From Photorhabdus heterorhabditis (GTDB lineage: Bacteria; Pseudomonadota; Gammaproteobacteria; Enterobacterales; Enterobacteriaceae): a stretch of DNA of 64,000 nucleotides. The notes below the pieces were generated by a model, which worked only from the letters and a program-made list of their open reading frames with translations, made no database searches and had not been told where the DNA came from. Position numbers and translations under genes: made by a program. The stretch spans positions 62,001-126,000 of the forward strand of contig NZ_RCWA01000009.1 in assembly GCF_018448905.1 (NCBI RefSeq), written 5' to 3'. Positions 33,993 to 43,563 of the stretch are shown here, in pieces. Every line of letters starts with the position of its first letter. Position 1 is the stretch's first letter.

Positions 33993-34875
33993 GAAACATC
34001 TCCTGAGCATGCAGGAAAAAATTAATGCTAGCTTCTGATACTGAGCCACTTGTTTGTTGGTCATTACGGAGCAACTGCCGGAAAGGATCACGGTACGTCT
34101 ATTCTGAGCAGGGGGTGTTGCACCTTCCGGCTGAGGTGGTGACAATAATTTTCCGGTATTTGTACTGGCAAGTGCGGCACCAAGGCCAGAACCCCCGGTT
34201 ACTAATGTCAGTTCTGACACAGCACTGGCAATAGGTAGTAGATCATTCATGGACATGGCATCTACTACTGCGTAGCGAATGCCTTGTTGTTGTAATTTAT
34301 TTAGCTGCTTGCGGATTGCTTGCTCTCCCTGATGAACACATGTCAGATCTACCAGACCTGTTTTTCCCTGGGCCTGTTGCTCCATCAGGCGTATTAGATT
34401 AGCGTCTTTCATGGGTGTTATTGGGGGGTGTTGCATACCACTTTTATTGACCAGTTGCCCGTTAACAAACAGATGTCCATGCACAACGGTACGCCCATTA
34501 ACCGGCAGTGCAGGGCAGATCAGCGTGATATCTGCGTTTAGTTCCCCCATCAGAGCATCTGTTACTGGCCCGATATTACCCTTGCTGGTGGAATCAAATG
34601 TTGAGCAGTATTTGAAGAATATTCGCTGACAGCCTGCTTCTTGGCGTAACCAGCGGCAGGATTTTAGTGTTTAGTGAGTTGTTCACCGCTTCATCTACCG
34701 GGAAAGAGCGGCTTTTTAGGCTGATAACAATGGCATCAATATTTTGTGGGACGACTGTATTTTCATCAGGTGCAACCAGTAACTGAACAACCCGCCAGCC
34801 GCTTTGCACCATAAAACTTGCGATATCGGTTGCGCCGGTAAAGTCATCGGCAATAACACCCAATTTAATGGTCAT
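33993..34875 (-). pseudogene. OtnK/YgbK four-carbon acid sugar kinase, broken
   Basis: The N-terminal piece at 34875-34594 reads MTIKLGVIADDFTGATDIASFMVQSGW.., the diagnostic start of OtnK, then loses frame. A second piece at 34550-33993 resumes with ALPVNGRTVVHGHLFVNGQ, VVDAMSMNDLLPIA and LVTGGSGLGAALA and then runs through a shifted C-terminus into the OtnC remnant. At least two frameshifts and a shortened length (the normal protein is about 420 aa) make it non-functional. Confidence 0.8.
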
Positions 34876-35243
34876 AATTCTTTCTCCGGTAAAGTGATAC
34901 CTTTAAAAGTTTTGATAACTGCGCTGTCATCCCATTGACCAAAACCTTCGTTTATATTGGCGGCAGAATGATCAGGGAAATGGCAAGCCAGAATATAAGA
35001 GATATCCGTGATGACATCTTCCAGTGTGTAGGTAAAGAATATTTTCCTGGATTTAAAATACCCAAGTATAAGAATGAAGTTCACCCTGGAGTTAACAGAC
35101 CAACCTTGCGGTATTATCTGATGTTCCGTATCGGATAAGGTGAAATAGTATTCTCGTTCCTCCAAAGTAAATCGAGGCAGGCCAAAATAGTCCTGAATTT
35201 CAGGTTGAGTCAGTATAGTCAGGCGCTTTTTATTGGTATTCAT
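34872..35243 (-). pseudogene. Tn3-type transposase N-terminus fused to an OtnD/YgbJ dehydrogenase tail
   Basis: The first ~85 residues (KRLTILTQPEIQDYFGLPRF and EEREYYFTLS) match the N-terminal DUF4158 domain of Tn3-family transposases. The frame then passes into INEGFGQWDDSAVIKTFKG.., the C-terminus of L-threonate/tetronate dehydrogenase OtnD. The 123-aa chimera records a transposon insertion followed by deletion that removed most of both genes. It is not expected to be functional. It overlaps the OtnK remnant by ATGA. Confidence 0.8.
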
Positions 35244-35323
35244 TTTTTTAATTCTTAATATGGCAGGGTTACATTGAGTATGTCACTTTATCTTTTCCTT
35301 ACCACCTTTAATAGACATAGATT

Positions 35324-35460
35324 TATACCCGTTATCTTTCAAGTTGCTTCTTTGTTGGCTGCACTCACCCGGTCACATCGTTCTCTATGACATAGTTATC
35401 AATGCTCCCGGGGATTCGCTCCCTTGCCGTCGCGACGCATCTTGAAATCCATAGGGTATA
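35324..35460. repeat. ERIC element, inverted orientation
   Basis: TATACCCGTTATCTTTCAAG to CTTGAAATCCATAGGGTATA, with core CCCGGTCACAT...ATGCTCCCGGGGATTCGC. It has the same internal CATCGTTCTCTATGACATAG expansion as the copy at 26091-26226, in reverse. The two copies are therefore sisters. Confidence 0.92.
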
Positions 35461-36001
35461 GATCTAATTATTTAATGTATAATCTTGATTATTAAGATTA
35501 AATATATTGTCTGGTGTGTAGTTCTAATTGGCAATATTATATTTTAATTTATGGTGTTTACGTGTAATTAATTAATTATGACGTGAATCACGATATTGAA
35601 AATTAGATTATTAATTTATTGATTTTTTTGTATGGTTTGTATTTTTATACATAGTTTAAAATAAATTATAGATTGAGAAATTAAAAAATCAAACGAGATA
35701 ATACATCTTCTATTAAGAAGCAGAATGCCAAATGTTAATATTTTTCAAATCTTACGATTTAATTTAAGTTAAACTTAAAAATAGTGTAACACCTTGTATT
35801 AAGTGAAAGCCTATAGCTATAACTGAGTTTAAGGACTGAGTGTAGTAGTGCTATTGGTTATTTAACTTAGTAAACCGGTGGTAATTCACATAGGATATTC
35901 TATGTAAATGAAAGAGAGACATATCCCTTATAGCTTAACGATACCTATGGATTTTTCGCTGGATTAATATCACTTCTTATTTGAAAAGGAGATTACTCAT
36001 C
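35461..36001. other. AT-rich regulatory region before the aminocyclitol operon
   Basis: About 540 bp of very AT-rich DNA with no ORF. It should contain the operon promoter. The composition is the type often bound by H-NS, and silencing of the downstream cluster is possible. AAAGGAG at about 35985-35991 is the ribosome binding site of the first gene. Confidence 0.4.
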
Positions 36002-37267
36002 GTGTCTAAACTGGCAATACATGGTGGCTCTTCCATTCGAACAATGTCTTGGCCTGGGTGGCCTACAAGTTCTCCCGAAACTGTAGATAATCTACTTTCT
36101 GTTTTAAATAGTCAGCGTTGGTCAATAAGTGGACCATACCGTGGGGTACCTTCTTTTGAACAGCGTTTTGCTGAAGCTTATGCACGTTACACGAATGCTA
36201 ATTATTGTGTTCCTGCTTCCAGTGGTACTGCCAGCTTGACTATGGCTTTAGAGGCAGTAGGGGTCGGAGCGGGTGATGAAGTCATTGTACCTGGTTTATC
36301 TTGGGTCGCTTCAGCATCAGCTGTTCTTAATATTAATGCTATTCCAATGCTAACCGACGTGAATCCTCAGACAGGGTGCTTAGATCCAAATGCGGTTGAG
36401 GAAGCAATTACTTCTCGCTGTCGTGCGATGACAGTTGTACACCTCGGTTCTGCGGTTGCAGATCTGAATGCCTTAATGCATATTGCAGAAAAAAATAATT
36501 TGCCACTCATTGAAGATTGCTCTCAAGCACACGGTGCTCGTTTTGCTGGTCAACATGTGGGGACATTTGGTATTGCTGGAACGTTCAGCATGCAACATAG
36601 TAAGCTGTTGACCAGTGGAGAAGGTGGAGCGGTACTAACTCAAGATGAGCAAATTGCTAGACGATTAGCCCATCTACGCGCCGATGGACGTACATTAAGC
36701 AGTGTACCACCACCGTTGGATCATATGGAGTTATTAGAAACTGCTGAGTTAATGGGTTCGAACTATTGCTTGTCTGAATTTCATGCCGCAATTTTGTTAG
36801 CTCAATTAGAAAAACTTGATACCGAGAATGCTATCCGGCGCTGTAATGCTGAATATTTGGATGAGCTGATGCTGCAAATTGGCTGTTTTCCTCAGCAAAC
36901 CACTCTGGGTACCACTGAACGTGTCTATTATAGCTATGTCATTGGATTACCTGAATCTGTCTTAGAGAAGGTTTCAGTAGAAAAACTGGCAGAAGCCCTG
37001 TCAGCAGAGCTGAATTTACCTTGTAAGCCTATGTATGCCGCATTAAATCAATGTACGTTATACCAACCCGAGAGTCGGCGGCGTTTCGCATTAGGAAAAG
37101 ACTTTCAGTCATCCGTTCAGCCGCAGCGTTTTAGTCTGCCAATAGCGGAGGTATTCTCCCATAGCCACATTGCCTTGCCGCATCATTTTTTACTTGCAGA
37201 AGAAACTGACATGCTTGATGTCCAGCGTGCTCTGGAGAAGGTAATGAGCCATGCCGAGCATCTGTGA
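36002..37267 (+). CDS. DOI aminotransferase-like DegT/DnrJ/EryC1 enzyme (BtrS-like)
   Basis: 421 aa from GTG 36002 (AGGAG upstream). A PLP-dependent sugar/cyclitol aminotransferase closely resembling L-glutamine:2-deoxy-scyllo-inosose aminotransferase BtrS. Shared stretches are WPGWPTSSPE, RWSISGPYRG, YCVPASSGTASL, GDEVIVPGLSWVASASAVL, IEDCSQAHGA, the PLP lysine in HSKLLTSGEGG (Lys201) and GSNYCLSEFHAAILLAQL. It would convert DOI to 2-deoxy-scyllo-inosamine; in DOS pathways the same enzyme also performs the second transamination. The cognate DOI synthase homologue is the last gene of this operon, which strengthens the call. AHBA-type or other sugar aminotransferases are less likely. Confidence 0.88.
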   Translation: MSKLAIHGGSSIRTMSWPGWPTSSPETVDNLLSVLNSQRWSISGPYRGVPSFEQRFAEAYARYTNANYCVPASSGTASLTMALEAVGVGAGDEVIVPGLSWVASASAVLNINAIPMLTDVNPQTGCLDPNAVEEAITSRCRAMTVVHLGSAVADLNALMHIAEKNNLPLIEDCSQAHGARFAGQHVGTFGIAGTFSMQHSKLLTSGEGGAVLTQDEQIARRLAHLRADGRTLSSVPPPLDHMELLETAELMGSNYCLSEFHAAILLAQLEKLDTENAIRRCNAEYLDELMLQIGCFPQQTTLGTTERVYYSYVIGLPESVLEKVSVEKLAEALSAELNLPCKPMYAALNQCTLYQPESRRRFALGKDFQSSVQPQRFSLPIAEVFSHSHIALPHHFLLAEETDMLDVQRALEKVMSHAEHL

Positions 37268-37288
37268 ATCTAAAAGGTCAAAACTATT

Positions 37289-37942
37289 ATGACGTCAACA
37301 CATTGCCATCGTTTTGTGTTCATCCGACACGCAGAAGCAACATGCAATCTACAGGATGACCATGTGTTAATCAGTTCAGTTTTGCCTGATTCACCACTGA
37401 CGGAAATGGGCCAGCAACAAGCACAATTATTAGCAGATAATTTTCCCAAGGAGTTAATCGGAGACAAGATATTTAGCAGCCCAATGGTCCGAACAATGCA
37501 AACGGCCAAATTTCTCACTGCACGGTACAATTTACCGTTGATATCTGATGAGCGTTTGGAAGAAGTGCGTATAGCACCTTCACTGATACCGCCATTAAGT
37601 TTGCCGGAATGGGATGCAATGCTGGAAGAACGTTTGAATAGTCCCACAATTAAAGTAAGACCTGAAGTAGAAACTGTTATTGAACAACGAGCACGAGTGA
37701 CCGATTTCTTGCGTCAACGGCACCAACAGCGTGGCCGGGAAAAGGTCACTCTGATCGTTTCCCATGCATTCACTATAGAGTTAGCAATGTTTGTGTTGCT
37801 AGGGCTGGAAATCTCCCTATTACAACGCTGGCATATGCGTATTAGTAATACAGCATTGCACGTTATAGAGAATGAAGAGATAGGTGGAAAATCTAGGCTT
37901 GTTCTTGTTAACGCGAAAAATCATTTGAGATTATGGCTTTAA
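37289..37942 (+). CDS. Histidine phosphatase family protein
   Basis: 217 aa of the phosphoglycerate mutase-like superfamily. The catalytic motif is FVFIRHAEAT, with nucleophilic His and following Glu, and the second histidine is in LIVSHAFTIE. SSPMVRTMQTAKFL carries the conserved Arg. It would remove a phosphate from a small substrate. In butirosin biosynthesis a phosphatase (BtrP) dephosphorylates the phosphoribosylated intermediate made by BtrL; the PRPP-binding protein in this operon makes an equivalent pair plausible. Physiological substrate unknown. Confidence 0.82.
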   Translation: MTSTHCHRFVFIRHAEATCNLQDDHVLISSVLPDSPLTEMGQQQAQLLADNFPKELIGDKIFSSPMVRTMQTAKFLTARYNLPLISDERLEEVRIAPSLIPPLSLPEWDAMLEERLNSPTIKVRPEVETVIEQRARVTDFLRQRHQQRGREKVTLIVSHAFTIELAMFVLLGLEISLLQRWHMRISNTALHVIENEEIGGKSRLVLVNAKNHLRLWL

Positions 37943-37961
37943 AGGTAAGAAGATAAAACGT

Positions 37962-40900
37962 ATGGCTGCAAAATTTGAACGATTACAACAACTTTCCCGG
38001 CACACTGATTTTTCAGCATTGGTTCCACCTTTAGTGGGATTTGCGGCTGATAAAGCGCTTGCCATTGTAAGACATTATCCGCAAGCAGATACTGCGCTGC
38101 TACGCACCCTCTACAGTCAGTACATCACTGAGCACCCCGACTGGATAAAACAGGTTGAGAAAGTTTGTGGTCCTGCCCCCTGGATTATTCGCAGTGCGGG
38201 TTTGGAGGATGGTGATACTTTCGTGAATGCTGGAGGCTATGCCAGTATCATCTGTCATTGTCCGGCAGATTTTAGTGATACGCTTTCTGCGGTAGCTTTC
38301 AGTGGATTTGAACTTCAATCCATTGAACAGCAACGGTTAAGTGATCCGGGTTATCAACCGCAGCCAATCACCTGTTTTGTTCAAAAATTGATTGAAGGTA
38401 CGCCATCTACAGTGGGCGCTTTACAGGCTCCGTATCTGACAGACGATGCATGTCATGATTTAAATAAAATTATCAATCAATTACATCAATATCTCTCTGA
38501 AATTGCGTTAGACACTGAGTGGGTTTTGGAAACGGATCATGGCCTGGTTTCCGTGACCGGATTGACTTTACATGCCTCTGAAGGTATCCGGGGAGAACTG
38601 GCGTTCGGTTTTGGTTTTGCGTCGGCACAATCCCCCGGCTCAAGGGCAAACTCTGTGGCCTATCATTGGCCAACGTTAGCTGCACCTTTGTGGTATGGCG
38701 CTCAATTATGTCAGGTTCGCGTGGATAAGATTTGGTTAGTACAGGCACGTCCCGCTCCGGGTTATGTACTTGAGCGTCAGGTTGAACAGTTAACCACTGA
38801 AGTGAAAGAAGAGCTGGCACGTAGTATGCAGGTGGTTCCCGTAACAACATTGCTGCATCCTGCAAAGCCTAATTTAGGCGTTTTCCTTTCGGCATCCACA
38901 TTAGACGATGCTTGGTCTCGTTATTTGCGTCTTCCTTTGCCAGTGCGATCCACTCTTGTGGCTGTCTTCGTTGAATCAGGCGTTGCCAGTGAACATGCTG
39001 GCATCATGTTCCGTCAACAAAAATTGCCTGTTTTTCTTACCCAGTTAACCAATATCCCCGCAGTTCCTTTGGTCATTATTAATAGTGTGGGAGAGCAAGC
39101 CTACTTTAGTGCGCAAAAACCACTTATCGAATTGGAAACGGAAACCATTGAATCGGTTAATTTGTCCGCTGCTGTACAGCATATTTTTGACGATAGAGAA
39201 TCTCTGCCCACTACGGCGCTGTCTTCTCAAGATCTTTCGGATGTTTTGCAACGTGCGCTGGCTGGCTTACCGGTATTAGAGGAAAAAATCGGTGTTTCAC
39301 TCAGGCAACGTACTCTTTTTCCAATGGACACATGGTTACAGCATGGTGACATTGTCCGAAGCCCAAGTTTAACAGGTTGGCTCCTGGCACAAGTCGGTGA
39401 GAAAGCAATGACGCTCTACCCTGCTCATTGGTCAGCAACTGACGAAACAACAGATTATCTCTGTGCTTTCAGAGCCAAAACCGATCCGCAATCGACATTA
39501 CCGCACTTATGTAAGGCTATCCCAACATTGGCAGACAAGATCAGGCAACTCAATGACCTGCGCCTGCTGATGTTATTTATCAAAGCCGAATCATGGATTG
39601 AGAGAATTCCCTCAATGCCATTGGCGCAATGGATTGATGTTGCGATAACGTCCCCAAATGGGGATGGGCGTCTGCTACTGGAGTGTCTACTTCATGTGCT
39701 TGCAGATACAGACATTATTCCCATTTATGAAGATGCAGACCGGATCAACATTTTACACGCGTTAACCCAGGCAGCAGGTTCTACACTTTCTGTTCACGAA
39801 CTGTTTGAAGTTATCCATCATCGCCAATTGTCACCGATTGCACTGGCGAATCTGGTTTATGCGCCCGAAGCGTTTGCTGACTATGTGGCTTTCCTGTCTC
39901 CACTTAAGCGCTTTAAAGCAGCCGCAGCACTGGCAGGAGCGAGTGAAGCTGCTGATTTGCTACAAGCTACGGATAGCCTGATGAAAGCGTTACATCAGGC
40001 GAAATTATTCACCTTGAGGGCACTTTGTCGCATAGATTTAGTGGATACTTACGATCAGGTACTCAAGGCGGTATTAGCCGATGTGGTTGATAGACATGAG
40101 CTGATCACGTATCAAAATTATCTAGATCTGCTCAGCGATTGGATGGAGTTTGCTCAGCTATCAACGCTTTCTGCCACAGAAAAATCGGCATTATGCGTTT
40201 TCCAGGGATGGGTAGAACATGTTCGTCATAACCCTATGCCGGATACTTTTTTTCTTGAATTAAAAGAAGATGTTGTAGAAATCTTGGGGGATGATTTCTT
40301 ACGTTGGCAGGTTTTAATGCCTGTCGCCGGTAATATGACACCGGAACAGCTACCGATAGAAAATGCTCACCAGTTACACAATCTATTGCATCAGTGGATG
40401 CTGGTTCGTTTCCGGGCTGAATCGGGGCCTGATCTACCTGCGCTTTTACATAAATTGATCAATATCGCTGATGGTTTTGGTGATGCCCGCTCTTGCCTTT
40501 TAAGGTTAACTAATAACCTCTTTGAGATTTCTCTGCCCTTTGTCGTACACAAGGCCAGTTTCCTCTTTAATGAGAAGGAGTTGGTTGTTGAGTTCTGCGA
40601 GCTTCCGAATGCCCCGGAAGAGGAGATTGGTCGCTTATATGTCTTCGATGCATTGGCTTCACGTATTTCAGAATGGAAACCACAATGGCAGATATCATCA
40701 AATCGGGTCTGCCAATTAGGCACTTGGACACTTTTCTTACGTTTAAAGCGCGCTGATGGCTTACATTGGCAGAGACAGGATCTCGAACAACTGGTGCTTT
40801 GGTTGCGGGTGCTATTCGATACTGCTTATGATTTCTCCTATGTGCCTAATGATGAAGCTTCTCATGTATATGACATGCTGGGACATTCTCCCTGGAGTGA

Positions 40901-41642
40901 TCTATTCCACGCTTATGTTAATTACCGGGCTGTGATTGATTTTTCTGTTCAGCGTATCACAGTTTATTCGTTGCCCTTTGCCTCAACGCTCGCTGCACTC
41001 TGTCTGAATGAATCTATACGTGATGAGGTCACCAGCGCTTACCTTGCTGGTTTTGACCATGCCTGGGATGCTTTTCACCGAATTATTGAGAAGCTGGAAA
41101 AAACAGAGGATGACCAAGAACAGTGGGAATGCCTTCACACCACCGCAGGGCAGATGGGATTACTCTTTTCAGCAGTATGGCCAGAGCAGACGTTGATGCG
41201 GATGGTACAAAAACCACTCTCCCGGGTTGGGGCTGAACGGATCGCAGTCAGCTTGTTACATCGTCGTGATTTGTCGGCTACATTGCAGCGGTTGGTTACT
41301 GCTCCAGAAAATGCCGGATTGCGTAATTTAGTTTTGCACCACGTTCCTGAAATCGCGGTAAATGCAGGTTCTGCTGCCTCAATCGCAGGTGAAATCGCGA
41401 TTTGGCAAAGTCAGTTTAAACGCTGCAAAGAGTACTTGCTTGCCTATCATGCAAATGTACTCTCTGAGGGCCAATGTCAACAATTTGTCAGACAACTTAG
41501 TCTTATCCCTTATGGCATCACAGAGGAAATTGAAACGTATATTCAACGTGCTCTGGCTCCCATAGCCACAGAGGGGAAAGGCCGTTTTAAATTGTCTGAA
41601 GTTGATCCGATTGCGATTATTAGCACTATGCGGACAAAATGA
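37962..41642 (+). CDS. Giant PPDK/PEP-synthase-like phosphotransferase
   Basis: 1226 aa. The N-terminal ~270 residues match the ATP-grasp domain of pyruvate phosphate dikinase/PEP synthase: WIIRSAGLEDGDTFVNAGGYAS, QKLIEGTPSTVGAL and the closing KIWLVQARPAPGY. At about residue 340 a swivelling phosphohistidine motif is seen (VESGVASEHAGIMFRQQKLPVF, compare GG.TSHAAIVAR). The remaining ~850 residues are unrecognised and mainly helical; no PEP-binding TIM barrel was seen. ATP-grasp plus His domain without the PEP barrel recalls rifampin phosphotransferase, so a phosphotransferase acting on a pathway intermediate or protecting the producer is possible. It lies tightly within the operon and its stop is 7 bp before the next ATG. 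Confidence 0.7.
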   Translation: MAAKFERLQQLSRHTDFSALVPPLVGFAADKALAIVRHYPQADTALLRTLYSQYITEHPDWIKQVEKVCGPAPWIIRSAGLEDGDTFVNAGGYASIICHCPADFSDTLSAVAFSGFELQSIEQQRLSDPGYQPQPITCFVQKLIEGTPSTVGALQAPYLTDDACHDLNKIINQLHQYLSEIALDTEWVLETDHGLVSVTGLTLHASEGIRGELAFGFGFASAQSPGSRANSVAYHWPTLAAPLWYGAQLCQVRVDKIWLVQARPAPGYVLERQVEQLTTEVKEELARSMQVVPVTTLLHPAKPNLGVFLSASTLDDAWSRYLRLPLPVRSTLVAVFVESGVASEHAGIMFRQQKLPVFLTQLTNIPAVPLVIINSVGEQAYFSAQKPLIELETETIESVNLSAAVQHIFDDRESLPTTALSSQDLSDVLQRALAGLPVLEEKIGVSLRQRTLFPMDTWLQHGDIVRSPSLTGWLLAQVGEKAMTLYPAHWSATDETTDYLCAFRAKTDPQSTLPHLCKAIPTLADKIRQLNDLRLLMLFIKAESWIERIPSMPLAQWIDVAITSPNGDGRLLLECLLHVLADTDIIPIYEDADRINILHALTQAAGSTLSVHELFEVIHHRQLSPIALANLVYAPEAFADYVAFLSPLKRFKAAAALAGASEAADLLQATDSLMKALHQAKLFTLRALCRIDLVDTYDQVLKAVLADVVDRHELITYQNYLDLLSDWMEFAQLSTLSATEKSALCVFQGWVEHVRHNPMPDTFFLELKEDVVEILGDDFLRWQVLMPVAGNMTPEQLPIENAHQLHNLLHQWMLVRFRAESGPDLPALLHKLINIADGFGDARSCLLRLTNNLFEISLPFVVHKASFLFNEKELVVEFCELPNAPEEEIGRLYVFDALASRISEWKPQWQISSNRVCQLGTWTLFLRLKRADGLHWQRQDLEQLVLWLRVLFDTAYDFSYVPNDEASHVYDMLGHSPWSDLFHAYVNYRAVIDFSVQRITVYSLPFASTLAALCLNESIRDEVTSAYLAGFDHAWDAFHRIIEKLEKTEDDQEQWECLHTTAGQMGLLFSAVWPEQTLMRMVQKPLSRVGAERIAVSLLHRRDLSATLQRLVTAPENAGLRNLVLHHVPEIAVNAGSAASIAGEIAIWQSQFKRCKEYLLAYHANVLSEGQCQQFVRQLSLIPYGITEEIETYIQRALAPIATEGKGRFKLSEVDPIAIISTMRTK

Positions 41643-41649
41643 GGGCAGA

Positions 41650-43563
41650 ATGACTAAATACCTAGGCAAGGTTGCTAGAATACAGATTACCCCCTCAGAG
41701 TTAGTGGCGAAGTTATTCGCCACTGAATATGCTCAAAACGGTGATGGTTATGTATCAGCCTGCGCTCTGGGACAAATATGGAGCGACCTAAGTCTTCTTA
41801 CTGAAGTCAGTCAACAGCCGTTATCTGTCCGCCGTCAGGCCAAATGTTCTGCTACACATGCGCAACAGGCCGCTTTGTCTATCGCTGGTGGTCATAAAAT
41901 CACGGCTGAAACGGAGTGTTCTCAACAAATAGGCCTTGTATTGCAAGGTCAATTTTCTCCCTGGATGGATCTACTGACCCGTATTTTGGCACTCCCCTTG
42001 CCAGAGTGTTATGGCTATGATTTAGGGGATACCGAAGTCTGTGTGGATGATGCAATCCGTTTTGCCCGCCAGTTTGCCTCCGGGCGTTCCATCGTGGTTG
42101 TCGGTCTCCGCAGTGGTGGGAGTTTTCTTATTCCACGTTGGGTTGCAGGATTAACTCAGATTAATGGTGTGCCCCCTGCATGGCTAACACTGCGCCCTTT
42201 AAGGCATATTAACGCCTATTGTCAGTACCATCCTTCAGAGTTGGATACTCTATTTCGTCTTCTTGACGCACAATCTGAACGTCCAGACGTCGTGATTGTT
42301 GATGATCAACCCGATACAGGCAATACCGTTGAAAAACTTGCGGAATGGTTAGCCTTCAAAGCAGAAAACATCTGGTTTGCCAGCATTGGGCATGTGAGAA
42401 AAATCACAACATCAGCTTCATGGTCAACCGTATTTGTGCGATCACCACTGATGACACGTGAACGGCGTTCACTCTGGCAACTGTTGTTAAAAAATGATCA
42501 CCGCCATTTTCTTTCTACATTGATTTCTGCGATACCAGCGTCTGATTTACTGAATTCGACAATAATAAATAACGCGGATACACAGATCTTTATCCATTGC
42601 CCAACAATGGAAAAAAGATATGGCTTGGGTGAGGCTTGGTTGCCTTGGAACTCGCCAGCAATGGAAAAATATGCAAGAAGGTTGATTAACCCCAAAAAAA
42701 CTCCCTTGTTAGTCACGGATAAACATGAAACGCCATTGTTGCACCTGAGATTTATTGGGGAAAGCACCTATGGACTCACGGAATTCAATCGGGTGAAGCA
42801 AGCCAATACTGCCCATCCTGAGGCGTGGTTTCTTGATGGTTATCATATTGCTCAACATCTTCCGGGATTGCGGCCATTACGGGATCTTATGGCTGAAACA
42901 CCTCATGAAAATCATCAAGTTTGGCTTACACAGTGCAACGCTGTTATTCAGTCTGTCAGCCAATCACCATTAATAGATATTGTCGGCCAGCTACCTCAGA
43001 TTCCAATAGGAGCAGCCATTCGTAATGCATGGGAACGCCTGCAACACAAAATGGGTAAAAGTAAATTGAGTGAACACAAATTACCTGACTTACCCATTTG
43101 GCTCGATTCACTCAATATTCCTCCTTTTGCAGGAAGTACCCGACCAATACGCTCTTCCCTTAGCTATGCCTTTGGTGATTGGCACTGGCAAGTTGACAAG
43201 GATGGGCATCTCTACCGTTTTCATCAGGAGGCTAACTGGGGAGGGATAAGCTGGCCAGAATTGGAGATAGCTGTTTTTCTGTTGGTATATCAACTGCCGC
43301 CCGCCACATTACAGCTGATGTACAACAGTAACCAGACAGAGAATGATAATTTACCAGTGATATTCACTTCCTTACCTGTTGCGCTGCTTTTGCTGCTTGA
43401 CGGTTTCCGCCGGGAAGTACGTCAATTTAGCCCTATAGGTAAGATGCGATTATGTGAAGATCTCACCTTGTTATTCCAAACTTTTATCCAGTACCACAAC
43501 TTGATTATTGAAAGCATCGCGAATATGCAACCGACTGAAATATCGGGGAGTGTCTATGAGTAA
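41650..43563 (+). CDS. PRPP-binding phosphoribosyltransferase-like protein
   Basis: 637 aa from ATG 41650 (GAGGG upstream). Residues about 150-260 form a type I phosphoribosyltransferase fold: VVVGLRSGGSFLIPRW, then the PRPP signature VVIVDDQPDTGNTVEKLAEWL. The other 370 residues have no motif I recognise. Butirosin BtrL is a phosphoribosyltransferase that ribosylates neamine with PRPP; by analogy this protein may attach a phosphoribosyl unit to the aminocyclitol. The large extra domains set it apart from ordinary nucleobase transferases. It overlaps the following aminotransferase gene by 8 bp. Confidence 0.72.
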   Translation: MTKYLGKVARIQITPSELVAKLFATEYAQNGDGYVSACALGQIWSDLSLLTEVSQQPLSVRRQAKCSATHAQQAALSIAGGHKITAETECSQQIGLVLQGQFSPWMDLLTRILALPLPECYGYDLGDTEVCVDDAIRFARQFASGRSIVVVGLRSGGSFLIPRWVAGLTQINGVPPAWLTLRPLRHINAYCQYHPSELDTLFRLLDAQSERPDVVIVDDQPDTGNTVEKLAEWLAFKAENIWFASIGHVRKITTSASWSTVFVRSPLMTRERRSLWQLLLKNDHRHFLSTLISAIPASDLLNSTIINNADTQIFIHCPTMEKRYGLGEAWLPWNSPAMEKYARRLINPKKTPLLVTDKHETPLLHLRFIGESTYGLTEFNRVKQANTAHPEAWFLDGYHIAQHLPGLRPLRDLMAETPHENHQVWLTQCNAVIQSVSQSPLIDIVGQLPQIPIGAAIRNAWERLQHKMGKSKLSEHKLPDLPIWLDSLNIPPFAGSTRPIRSSLSYAFGDWHWQVDKDGHLYRFHQEANWGGISWPELEIAVFLLVYQLPPATLQLMYNSNQTENDNLPVIFTSLPVALLLLLDGFRREVRQFSPIGKMRLCEDLTLLFQTFIQYHNLIIESIANMQPTEISGSVYE

